Part shown: one piece after another, positions 37,142 to 47,336 of the stretch
Position numbering within the stretch: the first letter of the stretch is position 1
Layout of the letters: every line of letters starts with the position of its first letter
Source of the DNA: Colwellia sp. MB3u-45
GTDB taxonomy: Bacteria > Pseudomonadota > Gammaproteobacteria > Enterobacterales > Alteromonadaceae
Length of the DNA: 64,000 bases
Assembly: GCF_014077005.1 (NCBI RefSeq)
Contig: NZ_JACGVC010000044.1
Span: 62,001 to 126,000, forward strand
Reading direction: 5' to 3'
Translations under genes and position numbers: made by a program
Notes under the pieces: generated by a model
What the model was told of the DNA's origin: nothing
Database searches by the model: none
Seen by the model: the letters and a program-made list of their open reading frames with translations, nothing else

Positions 37142-37600
37142 TTAACTCGCTTGTTGTATTAACTGAAACAGTTCTTGATTACTTTGGCATTTACGCACTT
37201 GCTTGCAAAATTGCTTGTTACGAAAAATTTTTGCGATACTTTGCAGCGTACTCAAGTGGCTCTGGCATTCTTCTTCAGGAACAAATAAGGCGATAAAAAT
37301 ATCAACGGGACGATGATCAACAGCGTCAAAATTAATCGCTTGTTCTGTGGTAATAACCACGGCAATAGGTTTCGTAGGCGTAGCATTTTCTAAACGGCCA
37401 TGAGGTATAGCAATGCCATTACCTATGCCCGTTGAGCCCAATCTTTCACGCTTAACTAAGCTTTCTAAAAGCTGAAAAGTATCATGGCTGTCGAGTTTAT
37501 CGGCGGCCAAGCGACTTAAATATTCTAATATACGTTTTTTACTGGCACCCGGTGCTGCACAAATAGTGCAGTCCGGGGTTAAGATGTCTTGCAACTTCAT
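37142..37600 (-). CDS. ptsN: Nitrogen-PTS enzyme IIA
   Basis: IIA-Ntr is the terminal acceptor of the nitrogen phosphotransferase relay and regulates potassium transport and other targets in relatives. The 152-residue protein carries the phosphorylated His67 in GIAIPHGR. GSTGIGNG before it and VALFVPEE-like IALFVPEEE after it are typical of the family. It sits between hpf and rapZ in the rpoN cluster. Confidence 0.94.
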   Translation of the reverse strand: MKLQDILTPDCTICAAPGASKKRILEYLSRLAADKLDSHDTFQLLESLVKRERLGSTGIGNGIAIPHGRLENATPTKPIAVVITTEQAINFDAVDHRPVDIFIALFVPEEECQSHLSTLQSIAKIFRNKQFCKQVRKCQSNQELFQLIQQAS

Positions 37601-37629
37601 AAACTTCTAAGACCTATAGCGAAATGGCG

Positions 37630-37917
37630 CTAATGTTTGTTGATTTTGCCTTTATATTTCAAGATTTGGCGATCTAGCTTGTCAATTAATGCATCAATCG
37701 ATGCATACATGTCACTATGTTGTGCCTTAGCATGAACTTCAGTGCCACTTAAGTGCACCGTTGATTCGGCAATCTGATTCTGTTTTTCTACCGTTAATAC
37801 TACATGTACATTATTGATATGATCAAAGTGACGCTCTAGTTTTTCAAACTTGCCATTGACATAATCACGTAATGAATCGGTAACATCGACATGGTGTCCA
37901 GTAAGATTAATTTGCAT
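37630..37917 (-). CDS. hpf: Ribosome hibernation promoting factor HPF
   Basis: The short HPF binds the decoding region of the 30S subunit and helps form 100S ribosome dimers in stationary phase. Starting at ATG 37917 (MQINLTGHHVDVT) the product is 95 residues, the same as E. coli HPF. A GAGG about 10 nt upstream supports this start. A TTG at 37926 would sit almost on the ribosome site. It lies directly after rpoN, as in most gammaproteobacteria. Confidence 0.93.
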   Translation of the reverse strand: MQINLTGHHVDVTDSLRDYVNGKFEKLERHFDHINNVHVVLTVEKQNQIAESTVHLSGTEVHAKAQHSDMYASIDALIDKLDRQILKYKGKINKH

Positions 37918-37953
37918 ATATTTCAATCCTCTTTATTGGCTGAATAAAACTGC

Positions 37954-39459
37954 CTACAATAGGCTTTTACGTTGATTTGATGGCGGTATAGAAAGTGACT
38001 CTCGATATTTGGCAATGGTACGCCTTGCCACTTGTATACCTTGTTCTGCTAAAATATCTGCCATTTTACTGTCGCTGAGTGGTTTTGCAGGTACTTCGGC
38101 AGCCACTAGCTTTTTAATTAATTCTCGAATAGCCGTTGATGAACATTCGCCGCCGTTTTCAGTACTTACGTGGCTAGAAAAAAAGTACTTAAGCTCAAAA
38201 ATCCCTCTAGGTGTGTGCATATATTTTTGCGTGGTCACACGAGAAATGGTTGATTCATGCATATCTACGGCTTCGGCAATATCGTTCAATACCATAGGGC
38301 GCATTGATTCAGGTCCGTGTTCAAAAAAGCCTTGTTGGCGTTGCACAATACAATTTGAAACCTTTAAAAGTGTTTCGTTACGGCTTTCTAAGCTTTTAAT
38401 AAACCATTTTGCTTCTTGCAAGTTAGAGCGAATAAATTGATTATCAGTAGATGACTTCATTGAACGAGACATAGCGGCGTATTGCTGATTAACCGATAGT
38501 TTAGGGGCAGTGTCAGGATTGAGCTCTACTGTCCAGCGGCCGTTTTTCTTTTCAACAGACACGTCTGGGATAACATATTGTTCTTCACTTTTGATGACGC
38601 TGTCACCTGGACGGGGATCTAAGCTTTGTATTAGGCGAATAACTTCGCGTAATTGCTCTTCTTTCAAGCGTAATTTACGCATCAATTGACGATAATCGCG
38701 ATTACCAAGCAAGTCAATATACTCGCTGACGGCGATTTTGCTTTCCGCTAACCAAGGGGTATCTTTAGCAAATTGATTGAGCTGAATACGCAAGCACTCT
38801 GGAATTGAACGGGCGGCAACACCAATGGGGTCAAATACGTTAATACGCTTTAACACCACTTCAATCTCATCAAGTTCTACACCATCAATACCGACACTCT
38901 CTAAGATCTCTTCGGCTGAAACGGTTAAATAACCGGCTTCATCTATGGCTTCAATAATGGCAATGGCAATGGTTCTATCAGTGTCAGTAAAGGGCGTTAG
39001 TTCCATCTGCCAAATTAGATGGTCTTGTAATGAGTCTTTCGTTTCACCTTGATAAGTATAATCTTCTGAGGCATGGCCAACACCGCCACTACTAACACCA
39101 GCACTGAAGTTATCATCCCATGTGCTATCGCTGTTTAGTTCTTCGGGGATGTCTGTTTTTGCTAAACCTTCAGAGGAGCTAATTTCGTCTATCGAGGGAG
39201 TGGAGTCTTCGCTGCCATCAGAGGATGCTGCTGAGTTTTCGCCTACCGTTACCGAATATCCTGCTTCTAAATGGTCAGGGGTACTTTCTGAATTATTATC
39301 GTGCGTTTCGTCAACTTCAAGCAAAGGATTACTTTCAAGTGCTTCTTGAATCTCTAGTTGAAGATCCAAAGTTGATAATTGCAACAGTTTGATCGCCTGC
39401 TGCAATTGCGGGGTCATCGTTAACTGTTGTCCGATACGGAGTTGCAGAGTAGGACGCAT
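37954..39459 (-). CDS. rpoN: RNA polymerase sigma-54 factor
   Basis: Sigma-54 directs polymerase to -24/-12 promoters and requires activator ATPases. The 501-residue protein has the glutamine-rich region I ([14 protein letters not shown], about 17-30) and an acidic Ser/Asp/Glu-rich region II (about 50-140). The core-binding domain, the helix-turn-helix ([17 protein letters not shown]) and the RpoN box [10 protein letters not shown] near the C-terminus follow. It lies 51 bp after lptB. Confidence 0.97.
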   Translation of the reverse strand: MRPTLQLRIGQQLTMTPQLQQAIKLLQLSTLDLQLEIQEALESNPLLEVDETHDNNSESTPDHLEAGYSVTVGENSAASSDGSEDSTPSIDEISSSEGLAKTDIPEELNSDSTWDDNFSAGVSSGGVGHASEDYTYQGETKDSLQDHLIWQMELTPFTDTDRTIAIAIIEAIDEAGYLTVSAEEILESVGIDGVELDEIEVVLKRINVFDPIGVAARSIPECLRIQLNQFAKDTPWLAESKIAVSEYIDLLGNRDYRQLMRKLRLKEEQLREVIRLIQSLDPRPGDSVIKSEEQYVIPDVSVEKKNGRWTVELNPDTAPKLSVNQQYAAMSRSMKSSTDNQFIRSNLQEAKWFIKSLESRNETLLKVSNCIVQRQQGFFEHGPESMRPMVLNDIAEAVDMHESTISRVTTQKYMHTPRGIFELKYFFSSHVSTENGGECSSTAIRELIKKLVAAEVPAKPLSDSKMADILAEQGIQVARRTIAKYRESLSIPPSNQRKSLL

Positions 39460-39510
39460 TTACGTTTTCTTTTCCCTATTCAAATTCATTAATTCAATTG
39501 GTTTTATTCA

Positions 39511-40242
39511 CTATAGCGTGAATTGTTCGCCAAGGTATACATCTCTTACATGTTGATTTGCAAGAATTTGCTTTGAATTACCTTCAGCGATAAGTTCGCC
39601 ATGACTAACGATGTAGGCATGCTCACAAACATCAAGTGTTTCTCGCACATTGTGATCTGTGATCAATATACCTATGCCACGATCTTTTAAGTGTAGGATA
39701 ATTTTTTTTATATCACCTACTGAAATCGGGTCAACACCAGCAAAGGGTTCATCCAGTAATATAAATTTAGGATCTGCGGCTAATGCCCGTGCTATTTCAA
39801 CTCGTCGGCGCTCACCGCCAGATAAACTCATGCCTAAGTTATCTTTTATATGGCCTATGTTGAACTCTTCTAATAAATGTTCAAGTTTTTCTTGTCGCTC
39901 AACATCACTAAGTGATTTACGTGTTTGTAAAATGGCCATGATGTTGTCATGAACCGATAACTTACGAAAAATAGAGGCTTCTTGTGGTAAATAACCGATA
40001 CCTTTTCTCGCGCGCTCGTGCATCGGCAGTAAGGTTATATCTTCATCATTTAAGACAATTGAGCCACTGTCGTTCTTTACCAAGCCAACAATCATATAAA
40101 AAGAGGTAGTTTTACCTGCGCCATTTGGCCCTAATAAGCCAACAATTTGTCCAGCGGAAACGTGCATACTGACGTTTTTAACCACTTTTCTGCCTTTATA
40201 GGACTTGGCAAGGCCGGTTGCTGATAATGTAGAAGTTGACAT
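39511..40242 (-). CDS. lptB: LPS export ATPase LptB
   Basis: LptB is the ATPase of the LptB2FG complex that extracts lipopolysaccharide from the inner membrane. The 243-residue ABC protein shows Walker [11 protein letters not shown] (about 36-45), the Q-loop in [10 protein letters not shown], signature [13 protein letters not shown] and Walker [13 protein letters not shown]. Its start directly abuts the lptA stop (40242/40243), so the genes are coupled. Confidence 0.97.
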   Translation of the reverse strand: MSTSTLSATGLAKSYKGRKVVKNVSMHVSAGQIVGLLGPNGAGKTTSFYMIVGLVKNDSGSIVLNDEDITLLPMHERARKGIGYLPQEASIFRKLSVHDNIMAILQTRKSLSDVERQEKLEHLLEEFNIGHIKDNLGMSLSGGERRRVEIARALAADPKFILLDEPFAGVDPISVGDIKKIILHLKDRGIGILITDHNVRETLDVCEHAYIVSHGELIAEGNSKQILANQHVRDVYLGEQFTL

Positions 40243-40788
40243 TTACTCTTGCTTATCCTTTGATTTTATAGGCAATTCATTTTTGTTCTTTGGCTGTAAT
40301 ACGGTTTCAACTTTAGCATTTTCAAGGCTTTCGGCATTGACATATTCTGTGGCAAAATTGTAGGTGATTTTACTGCCGCTCACTTTACTGCCTTCTTGGC
40401 TAAGGAGAGCATTGCCTGAAATAACGACGGTATTCATACTCGGCTCATAACGGATTTCATTGGCTTGCAAATTGATTGGGCTACCATCTTGAAGCGTTTG
40501 TTCAAAGGTCGCTGGTGAGCCTTTGGCAATATAAATTTTGCTGTCACTGTTTTCTTGGGTGATAACCTGTACTAACTCGGCATGTATGGTTAGTGTGCCT
40601 TGAGAAATAATGACATTATCAATATAACTGAATATTTTATTTTTGAGATCGGCAGCTTGGCGTGAAGAAGATATTTTAATCTCTTGTTCTACGTTAAATT
40701 TTTCTGCACTTGCGACAGGCACTAATAATGCTAACGCCGTGAGACAATATAAGTTATTTTTTAATTTTTTTATAAATAGTTTGTACAT
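40243..40788 (-). CDS. lptA: LPS transport periplasmic bridge protein LptA
   Basis: LptA polymerises into the beta-jellyroll bridge that carries lipopolysaccharide across the periplasm. The 181-residue precursor has a signal peptide ending at SAEKF (after residue 28), then an OstA-like domain with the typical YEPSMNTVVISGNALL and GSKITYN strands. It overlaps lptC by 35 bp and abuts lptB. Confidence 0.93.
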   Translation of the reverse strand: MYKLFIKKLKNNLYCLTALALLVPVASAEKFNVEQEIKISSSRQAADLKNKIFSYIDNVIISQGTLTIHAELVQVITQENSDSKIYIAKGSPATFEQTLQDGSPINLQANEIRYEPSMNTVVISGNALLSQEGSKVSGSKITYNFATEYVNAESLENAKVETVLQPKNKNELPIKSKDKQE

Positions 40789-41320
40789 GTTCGGTCAATG
40801 TCATCTGTGTTGTGTTTAAGTCTACAATTAATCCTGAGCCATACATAGTAAATCCTTTACCTAATATTAAGATAGTTTGCTCTGAGCTGATAATATTAGT
40901 TTTTAAGTCCATTTCTAAATTTTTACCATGCACTTCCTGTATCAAACTTTCTTTATCAGTGGCGATTAAACGTACGCGATTTGCTAATTTTACGCGATTG
41001 TTATTATACAAGGTGCCTTCATTGGCGGTGATTTGCCAAGTAGGTTTGTTGTTCCTTGGGTATAAGGTATAGCGTGGATATTCAAAGTGTGTGACCCCTA
41101 ATTCAGCATAATGTTCCATGCGTTTTGCTTCTACATTATAAGATAATGCCCCAGTGGTTTTATAAACATCACTGTTAAGGTTTTCAGCAATAAATTCAGG
41201 GTTATTCGCGGTATCGAGAATGTTGCTGGTTTCTTCCTTCGCGCCATACCATTCAAGTAAGCCATAGGTGGTTAAGGCCAATAAAAATAAGCTTATACTA
41301 ACAAGGTATATGCGATTCAT
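40754..41320 (-). CDS. lptC: LPS export protein LptC
   Basis: LptC is a membrane-anchored periplasmic beta-jellyroll protein that accepts lipopolysaccharide from LptB2FG and hands it to LptA. The 188-residue protein has one N-terminal membrane helix (about 5-24) and a LptC domain with the HFEYPRYTLYP and WQITANEGTLY strands. It overlaps kdsC by 4 bp upstream and lptA by 35 bp downstream. Confidence 0.92.
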   Translation of the reverse strand: MNRIYLVSISLFLLALTTYGLLEWYGAKEETSNILDTANNPEFIAENLNSDVYKTTGALSYNVEAKRMEHYAELGVTHFEYPRYTLYPRNNKPTWQITANEGTLYNNNRVKLANRVRLIATDKESLIQEVHGKNLEMDLKTNIISSEQTILILGKGFTMYGSGLIVDLNTTQMTLTEHVQTIYKKIKK

Positions 41321-41862
41321 ACGCTTGAACCCGTTGCATCAGCTAAGGTGTTTTGGCTTTGCATAATAAGATCGCAAGTCTCGCGCACGGCGCCGAAACC
41401 ACCTCGGGTATAGGTGGTGTAGTCACAAGATTTTAAAATGGCGGGGTGTGCGTCATTGACCGCAATACTAAAACCAACATAATTAAGGCAGTCAAAATCT
41501 GGCATATCATCGCCGATGTAAGCCACTTGTTCAGGCGCTAACTTTAATGCGGCGAGCATAGCTTTTAAAGCCGGTAGCTTATTTTCTTCACCTTGTACTA
41601 TGTGCTTAACATTTAATGCACTCATCCGGGTTTGCACAATAGTTGAGGTTCTGCCCGTGATCACCGCTACATCAACGCCGCTTGCACCTAAGGCTTTAAC
41701 GCCATAACCATCTTTAGTATGAAAGGCTTTTAATTCTTCACCATTATTACCTAAGTAAATACGACCATCTGAAAAAACGCCGTCTATATCACAAACAAAG
41801 AGTTTGATTTTTTGCGCTTTTTGCCAAACACTTTGCGCTACTTTTCCGTATAAACTGTTCAA
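41317..41862 (-). CDS. kdsC: 3-deoxy-D-manno-octulosonate-8-phosphate phosphatase
   Basis: This HAD-superfamily enzyme releases phosphate from Kdo-8-phosphate to give Kdo for lipopolysaccharide. The 181-residue protein has the HAD nucleophile motif CDIDGVFSDG (about residues 24-33), the ITGRTS second motif and YIGDDMPD for metal binding. It lies 2 bp after kdsD and overlaps lptC. Confidence 0.95.
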   Translation of the reverse strand: MNSLYGKVAQSVWQKAQKIKLFVCDIDGVFSDGRIYLGNNGEELKAFHTKDGYGVKALGASGVDVAVITGRTSTIVQTRMSALNVKHIVQGEENKLPALKAMLAALKLAPEQVAYIGDDMPDFDCLNYVGFSIAVNDAHPAILKSCDYTTYTRGGFGAVRETCDLIMQSQNTLADATGSSV

Positions 41863-41864
41863 CT

Positions 41865-42830
41865 TTAGAGCACTCCAGATTTTAATAAGTCATGCATGTT
41901 CATCGCGCCAATGGGTTGGTGATTATCGTTAACAATAATTAAGCCGTTAATTTTTTTGTCTTCCATGATCTTTAATGCCTCAGCCGCCAGCATATCTTGC
42001 TTAGCCACTAAAGGGTTTTTTGTCATCACGCTGGTAATGCTATCTTGATGAATATTAATTTCTTCATCTAAAATACGGCGTAAATCACCATCAGTAAACA
42101 GACCTATTAAGCGATTGTTTGCGTCAACAACAGCGGTCATACCCAAGCCTTTGAGTGACATTTCAACTAAGGCATCTTTTATTTTAGCTTCTTGGCTTAC
42201 TGTGGGCAGACGTTCGTCTTTGTGCATGATATCGGCCAAACGTAATAATAGCCTTTTACCTAAGCTGCCACCGGGGTGAGATAAGGCAAAGTCATCGGCA
42301 GTAAAGCCGCGCGCATTCAATAAAGCTACCGCTAGGGCATCGCCCATCACTAAGGTTGCTGTGGTGCTAGAGGTGGGTGCCAAGCCTAATGGGCAAGCTT
42401 CTTGTGCTACTTTTACACAAACATGGCTATCGGCAAGTTTAGCCAGGGTAGAGTCAGGATTACCCGTCATGGCGATAAGTTTTGTGCCGATACGCTTTAG
42501 GACCGGAATAATGGCTAAGACTTCGCCAGTTTCACCCGAATTAGAAATGGTCAGTACCACGTCATCAACAGTCACCATACCTAGATCGCCATGGCTTGCT
42601 TCACCCGGGTGAACAAAAAATGCGGGTGTGCCAGTACTCGCCAAGGTTGCGGCAATTTTGCCACCAATATGCCCCGACTTACCCATACCAATCACGATGA
42701 CGCGGCCCCGACAATTAAACATTAACTCACAAGCTTGAACAAAGTCGTCGTCAATAAATTGCGACAATTGTGCAATAGCTTGCTGCTCAATGTTAATGAC
42801 ATTTAGGGCTAATTGTTTAAAGTTTTTCAT
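41865..42830 (-). CDS. kdsD: D-arabinose 5-phosphate isomerase
   Basis: It converts ribulose 5-phosphate to arabinose 5-phosphate, the first step to Kdo. From ATG 42830 (MKNFKQLALNV) the product is 321 residues, close to E. coli KdsD (328). It has a SIS domain (about 35-180, with GMGKSGHIGGKIAATLASTG and the HPGEASHGDLGM loop) and two C-terminal CBS domains. A longer reading from 42887 runs back into yrbG and is rejected. It lies 16 bp after yrbG. Confidence 0.95.
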   Translation of the reverse strand: MKNFKQLALNVINIEQQAIAQLSQFIDDDFVQACELMFNCRGRVIVIGMGKSGHIGGKIAATLASTGTPAFFVHPGEASHGDLGMVTVDDVVLTISNSGETGEVLAIIPVLKRIGTKLIAMTGNPDSTLAKLADSHVCVKVAQEACPLGLAPTSSTTATLVMGDALAVALLNARGFTADDFALSHPGGSLGKRLLLRLADIMHKDERLPTVSQEAKIKDALVEMSLKGLGMTAVVDANNRLIGLFTDGDLRRILDEEINIHQDSITSVMTKNPLVAKQDMLAAEALKIMEDKKINGLIIVNDNHQPIGAMNMHDLLKSGVL

Positions 42831-42846
42831 TGCTATAAACCACTTG

Positions 42847-43827
42847 TTACCTGTTGATTTGACTAAAAAGTAGCACTTGATAACCAATAAATACGGCTAA
42901 TAATAGTAACCCTTTCGCCCGCGTGATGCGAAACTTTCCACCTCGACTAAAACAAAGTATAAATAATAAGAAGGTTGTTGCCAGCATAAATGGCGCGTCA
43001 CGCACCGCGGCGGCATTATCGATATCGCCCGGCGCAATTAAGCCAGCTAACGATAAAACCGCAAGAATATTAAAGATATTCGAACCAATAATATTACCGA
43101 GCGCTAAATCATCTTCTTTTTTAATGATGCTCATAATACTGGCAGCTAACTCAGGTAAGCTAGTACCAATAGCAATAACCGTTAAGCCGATGACTAAATC
43201 ACTAATACCAAAAGCTTTGGCGATAAATATTGATGAATCAACCAGAAAACTAGCACTGAGCGGCAGTAGTATCATACCGACCACTAACCAGATTACCGAT
43301 TGTTTGGTACTGACCCCATCAGGCACTTCTTGTTCTGCTTCTAAGACCATTTTATCGTCGATAGGGTTTTGTTTTGCACGCCTTAACGTGACGACAAGTA
43401 AGGTGGCGATATAAAGTACAAAACCAATAATCAGTATTAAGCCTTCATTAAAACTAAAGTTGCTGTTTGCTAGCATATATGTCGCGATAGCCGTAACAAC
43501 CAAAATAAGCGGGATTTCACGTTTAATGGTCGTTGAGGAAACGGATAAAGGATGAAACAGTGCGGTTAAGCCTAACACTAACGCAATGTTGGTAATATTT
43601 GAGCCAATGGCATTGCCGACGGCAGTATCTACATTACCCTGTAAAGAAGCGGTGACCGCTATCATCATTTCAGGTGCTGAAGAGCCCATAGCAACAATAG
43701 TTAAGCCAATTATCATGGGAGAAATACCCAGATTTCGTGCTAATGCTGAGGCACCAAATACAAATTTGTCTGCACTCCACACTAAAGTGATTAGTGAAAG
43801 TAATAAGATCAAAATTTGGATGAACAT
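42847..43827 (-). CDS. yrbG: Calcium/sodium antiporter of the YrbG family
   Basis: The 326-residue inner-membrane CaCA-superfamily exchanger has two inverted repeats of five helices each. The alpha repeats carry the acidic ion-binding motifs GSSAPEM (about 48-54) and GTSLPELAASI (about 222-232), each followed by a GNxxGSN motif. It heads the minus-strand kds-lpt-rpoN operon, as in E. coli. An AGGAG stands 8 nt before the ATG. The transported ion is inferred from the family. Confidence 0.93.
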   Translation of the reverse strand: MFIQILILLLSLITLVWSADKFVFGASALARNLGISPMIIGLTIVAMGSSAPEMMIAVTASLQGNVDTAVGNAIGSNITNIALVLGLTALFHPLSVSSTTIKREIPLILVVTAIATYMLANSNFSFNEGLILIIGFVLYIATLLVVTLRRAKQNPIDDKMVLEAEQEVPDGVSTKQSVIWLVVGMILLPLSASFLVDSSIFIAKAFGISDLVIGLTVIAIGTSLPELAASIMSIIKKEDDLALGNIIGSNIFNILAVLSLAGLIAPGDIDNAAAVRDAPFMLATTFLLFILCFSRGGKFRITRAKGLLLLAVFIGYQVLLFSQINR

Positions 43828-44193
43828 TCAAAGCTCCTGTTTGGCTAAGATAAATAAATAGTGTTTGTGCTAATTGATGAAAGACAAAGAGGAATTATAA
43901 ACCACTGATGGTAACCGATGACACTCAATTAATACTCATTTTGCTAACATAACGTGAGCGAAAAGCATTATAAACTTTTTCTGATATTATTGGCACGTGG
44001 ATTGACAATAAAATAACTAAGCCAAAAAAAAGGCTTATTCATTACGCTAACTTTACACTTGCGTTACATTTATATACTTTTGGTTACTCTTTTAGCACTA
44101 AATAGTTGTGAATTTGTAATGACTGAGGTGTTGCGCTGCGGTAGAATTCTACTACATAAAACAATAATTAACAGTGATGTTATTCCAAGCGAT
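43828..44193. other. Divergent promoter region between yrbG and mlaF
   Basis: Promoters for both conserved operons must lie here. TTGACA at 44002-44007 resembles a -35 box for mlaF but no good -10 follows at the right distance. A frame reading into mlaF from 44059 lacks a ribosome site and any similarity to MlaF. Confidence 0.5.
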
Positions 44194-45003
44194 ATGTCTG
44201 AAATTTTAGTTGATATCAAAAACATGACCTTTAAGCGTAACGAGCGTGTTATTTATGATGGCATTAGTTTGTCTATTCCTAAAGGTAAAGTTACCGCGAT
44301 AATGGGGCCAAGTGGTATTGGTAAAACAACGTTATTGCGCTTAATTGGTGGTCAAATTAAACCAGAGTCTGGGCAGATCCTTTTCGATGGCCACGACATT
44401 CCTAAATTGTCTCGTAGTGCGTTATATGACATACGTAAACGTATGAGTATGTTATTTCAAAGTGGTGCCTTGTTTACCGACATGAGTGTTTACGACAATA
44501 TCGCCTTTCCTATACGCGAGCATACTCAGTTATCAGAAGACATCATTGAAAAAATGGTGCTAATGAAATTAGAAGCGGTGGGTTTGCGTGGAGCAAGAAA
44601 TTTACGCCCCAATGAGCTCTCTGGTGGTATGGCGCGTCGAGCAGCCTTAGCTCGCTCAATTGCGCTTGATCCTGAATTGATACTTTATGATGAGCCCTTT
44701 GCTGGCCAAGATCCTATTTCTATGGGCGTGATTGTCCGGCTCATTCATCAACTAGGTGATGCATTGGGATTAACCTCTGTGGTGGTTTCTCATGATGTTC
44801 CAGAAGCGATGAGTATTGCAGATTATATTTATATTATTGCCGAGCAAAAAATTATTGGCCAAGGTACGCCGGAAGAAATCTACGCGCACACCTCACCTTT
44901 AGTGCAGCAATTTGTTAAAGGTGAAGCTGATGGCCCAGTGCCATTTCATTATCCTGCGGCGTCATATAGTGAAGAGTTAATTGGTCGAGGTGTTGAGAAG
45001 TGA
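44194..45003 (+). CDS. mlaF: Phospholipid ABC transporter ATP-binding protein MlaF
   Basis: MlaF is the ATPase of the MlaFEDB complex, which moves phospholipids between membranes to keep outer-membrane asymmetry. From ATG 44194 it is 269 residues, the same length as E. coli MlaF. It has Walker [23 protein letters not shown], signature [14 protein letters not shown], Walker [13 protein letters not shown] and the C-terminal [10 protein letters not shown] tail that binds the partner protomer. Its stop overlaps the GTG start of mlaE. Confidence 0.96.
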   Translation: MSEILVDIKNMTFKRNERVIYDGISLSIPKGKVTAIMGPSGIGKTTLLRLIGGQIKPESGQILFDGHDIPKLSRSALYDIRKRMSMLFQSGALFTDMSVYDNIAFPIREHTQLSEDIIEKMVLMKLEAVGLRGARNLRPNELSGGMARRAALARSIALDPELILYDEPFAGQDPISMGVIVRLIHQLGDALGLTSVVVSHDVPEAMSIADYIYIIAEQKIIGQGTPEEIYAHTSPLVQQFVKGEADGPVPFHYPAASYSEELIGRGVEK

Positions 45004-45776
45004 ATCAGCTGCAAATATTGGGTCATAGCATTATCGAACAAGTCTCAGGCTTAGGTAGAGCTTTGTTGATGTTAGCATCAGCGCTCTTGCATATTCCGAA
45101 TCCACGCAAAGGTTTTCCTTTGTTGTTGAGCCAATTGTACTCCGTTGGCGTATTATCTTTAGTTATCATCGTTGTTTCGGGTTTGTTTATCGGCATGGTA
45201 TTGGCTTTACAGGGCTATACTATTCTGGTTGATTTTGGCGCTGAAGCTAGCTTAGGGCCAATGGTCGCCTTGTCGTTATTACGTGAGTTAGGTCCAGTGG
45301 TTGCCGCCTTACTTTTTGCTGGTCGAGCTGGGTCTGCGCTGACCGCTGAAATAGGTTTGATGAAAGCAACAGAGCAACTTTCTAGCCTTGAAATGATGGC
45401 AGTAGATCCTTTGCGTCGTGTTATTGCCCCGCGCTTTTGGGCTGGTTTTATCAGTTTGCCACTGTTGGCGGCTATATTCTCTGCGGTGGGTATTTTAGGC
45501 GCTCATTTAGTTGGTGTTGATTGGTTAGGTGTTGACAGCGGTACGTTTTGGTCGGTAATGCAGTCACAAGTGTCTTTCGAAAAAGACGTTTTAAATGGCA
45601 TTATTAAAAGCGTAGTATTTGCTTTTGTGGTGACTTGGATCGCGGTTTATAAAGGTTATGCTTGTGAGCCAACCTCTGAAGGTATTAGCCGAGCAACCAC
45701 TTCAACCGTAGTGCAATCGTCACTATTAGTTTTAGGATTAGATTTTGTATTAACCGCGATAATGTTTACAAGTTAA
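45000..45776 (+). CDS. mlaE: Phospholipid ABC transporter permease MlaE
   Basis: MlaE is the membrane-spanning permease of the MlaFEDB phospholipid transporter. The 258-residue protein has about five membrane helices. The family motifs [35 protein letters not shown] and the [13 protein letters not shown] coupling region are clear. It starts with GTG, which overlaps the mlaF stop as GTGA, indicating translational coupling. Confidence 0.95.
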   Translation: MNQLQILGHSIIEQVSGLGRALLMLASALLHIPNPRKGFPLLLSQLYSVGVLSLVIIVVSGLFIGMVLALQGYTILVDFGAEASLGPMVALSLLRELGPVVAALLFAGRAGSALTAEIGLMKATEQLSSLEMMAVDPLRRVIAPRFWAGFISLPLLAAIFSAVGILGAHLVGVDWLGVDSGTFWSVMQSQVSFEKDVLNGIIKSVVFAFVVTWIAVYKGYACEPTSEGISRATTSTVVQSSLLVLGLDFVLTAIMFTS

Positions 45777-45835
45777 TTTTTGTAAAAATTTATAGCGGTT
45801 ATTTAGTTAAATATTATTTGAATTTGGTGGAAGAC

Positions 45836-46306
45836 ATGGTGTCGAAAAAAATAGAATTATTGGTCGGACTCTTTGCTGCAATTGGTATTGCTGCATTGTT
45901 AATGCTAGCACTAAAAGTAGCTGACAGCGGTATTACAGGAACTGGCAACACATATCAGTTATATGCCAAATTTGACAACATTGGCGGCTTGAAAGTTCGC
46001 TCGCCAATAAAAGTCGGGGGTGTTGTCATCGGCCGTGTCAGTGCAATTTCGTTAGACAGTGCAGATTATACGCCTTTAGTGACGTTAGAAATTTTTGCCG
46101 AGTATAATAACTTCTCAGAAGCGACTTCAGTGTCAATATTAACGGCGGGTTTATTAGGTGAACAATATGTAGGTTTGTTACCAGGCTTTATTCATAGCTC
46201 AGTTGAAATCTTAAAACCAGGTGATTATATTGAAGACACCAAACCTGCATTGATATTAGAAGAACTGATTGGTCAATTTTTATTCAGCCAAGGCAGTGGT
46301 GATTAA
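45836..46306 (+). CDS. mlaD: Phospholipid transporter substrate-binding protein MlaD
   Basis: MlaD forms a hexameric periplasmic ring anchored to the inner membrane that channels phospholipids into MlaE. From ATG 45836 the product is 156 residues. It has one membrane helix (about 7-28), an MCE domain (about 38-118, with YAKFDNIGGLKVRSPIKVGGV) and a C-terminal helix used for ring packing. A GGAAG site precedes this ATG; an in-frame TTG at 45818 is rejected. Confidence 0.94.
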   Translation: MVSKKIELLVGLFAAIGIAALLMLALKVADSGITGTGNTYQLYAKFDNIGGLKVRSPIKVGGVVIGRVSAISLDSADYTPLVTLEIFAEYNNFSEATSVSILTAGLLGEQYVGLLPGFIHSSVEILKPGDYIEDTKPALILEELIGQFLFSQGSGD

Positions 46307-46308
46307 TC

Positions 46309-46953
46309 ATGATAAATAATGTGATGAAAAAATGCTTTTTTTGTTTAGCACTGCTAGGTTTGTCGATATCGGTTAGCGCCACAGGAAATGTTGATAAAAA
46401 AGACCCTTATCAAATGATTAAAACGGTTGCCGAGATCACTTTTAAGCGTTTTGCCAATGAACAAGTGGCGATACGTGCAGAGCCTAATTTATTGAAAACC
46501 ATCGTTCGCGAAGAATTAATGCCGTATATAAATTATCAATATGCCGCTTATAAAGTGATTGGTAGCAACTTCAAGAAAACCAATCAGGCTGACCGAGCTG
46601 AGTTTGTACCGGCATTTCGTGAGTATCTTATCACCGCTTATGCGCAGGTTTTTACCTTGTACGATAACCAAAAGGTCGAATTTGCACCGGCAGAAGATTT
46701 TGCTGAGCATCGCGTAGTGTCTGTTGATACGAGTGTAATAGAGCCAGGTCGCGGTCCAATTAATATTTCCTTTCGTGTGCGTAAGCATAAAAAAACCGGC
46801 GACTGGAAAGCCTATGATATGGTAGCAGAAGGTGTCAGCTTACTTGACAGCAAACAAGCGGAGTTAAGTGGTTTGATCCGTCAAAAAGGGCTAGCTCATG
46901 TCACTGAAATGCTAAAAGAAAAAAGTGCAAAGAGTATTGTTTTTAAATCATAA
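46309..46953 (+). CDS. mlaC: Periplasmic phospholipid-binding protein MlaC
   Basis: MlaC shuttles phospholipids between the outer-membrane MlaA complex and MlaFEDB. The 214-residue precursor has a signal peptide ending at SVSA (about residue 24). A Tol_Tol_Ttg2-type domain follows, with the conserved YQYAAYKVIG and FRVRKHKKTGDWKAYDMVAEGVSLL-type region near 150-180. It lies 2 bp after mlaD; Met6 is a possible alternative start. Confidence 0.94.
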   Translation: MINNVMKKCFFCLALLGLSISVSATGNVDKKDPYQMIKTVAEITFKRFANEQVAIRAEPNLLKTIVREELMPYINYQYAAYKVIGSNFKKTNQADRAEFVPAFREYLITAYAQVFTLYDNQKVEFAPAEDFAEHRVVSVDTSVIEPGRGPINISFRVRKHKKTGDWKAYDMVAEGVSLLDSKQAELSGLIRQKGLAHVTEMLKEKSAKSIVFKS

Positions 46954-47015
46954 AAGTTAATTTTTGCCAAGCATACAGACAAAGTAGCGTATTATAAGGT
47001 TGTTAGTAGATAAAA

Positions 47016-47312
47016 ATGATAGAAGTCCAACAAGCAGAGCAAAAAGCGATTTTTAGTGGTGCGTTAACCCGTGCTACAATAACGCCTGCATTTGATAAAA
47101 AGTACCGTAAATTAGTCAATAATGAACGAATTATTATTGACTTGGCTAAGGTGAGTCAAGTTGACACCGCAGGCTTAGCATGGATTTTATTATTAATTGA
47201 ACTGGCGGCCAGCAAAGCTTGTCATATCAGTTTGATTAATTTACCTGAAGATTTATTAAAACTGGCAACGTTAAGTGCAGTTGATACGTTATTGCCGATA
47301 GAAACCCCTTAA
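47016..47312 (+). CDS. mlaB: STAS-domain protein MlaB
   Basis: MlaB binds MlaF and is needed for assembly and activity of the phospholipid transporter. The 98-residue protein is a single STAS domain with the typical IIDLAKVSQVDTAGLAWILL strand-turn-helix, where the Thr at the helix start is the functional residue. It lies 62 bp after mlaC and 12 bp before the ibaG region. Confidence 0.92.
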   Translation: MIEVQQAEQKAIFSGALTRATITPAFDKKYRKLVNNERIIIDLAKVSQVDTAGLAWILLLIELAASKACHISLINLPEDLLKLATLSAVDTLLPIETP

Positions 47313-47336
47313 TCTACACGCTATTTGGAGCAAAAA

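Noticed and set aside
42831-42887. Longer KdsD starting inside yrbG
   Set aside because: It would overlap the end of yrbG, adds residues with no family similarity, and the ATG at 42830 gives a normal length.
43991-44006. Sigma-54-like -24/-12 promoter (TGGCACG-N4-TTGA) upstream of mlaF
   Set aside because: The -24 part matches well, but the required GC at -12 is GA, and the mla operon is not known to depend on sigma-54. Kept only as a note.
44059-44193. N-terminal extension of MlaF by 45 residues
   Set aside because: There is no ribosome site at 44059, the extra residues are unlike MlaF, and the ATG at 44194 gives exactly the family length.
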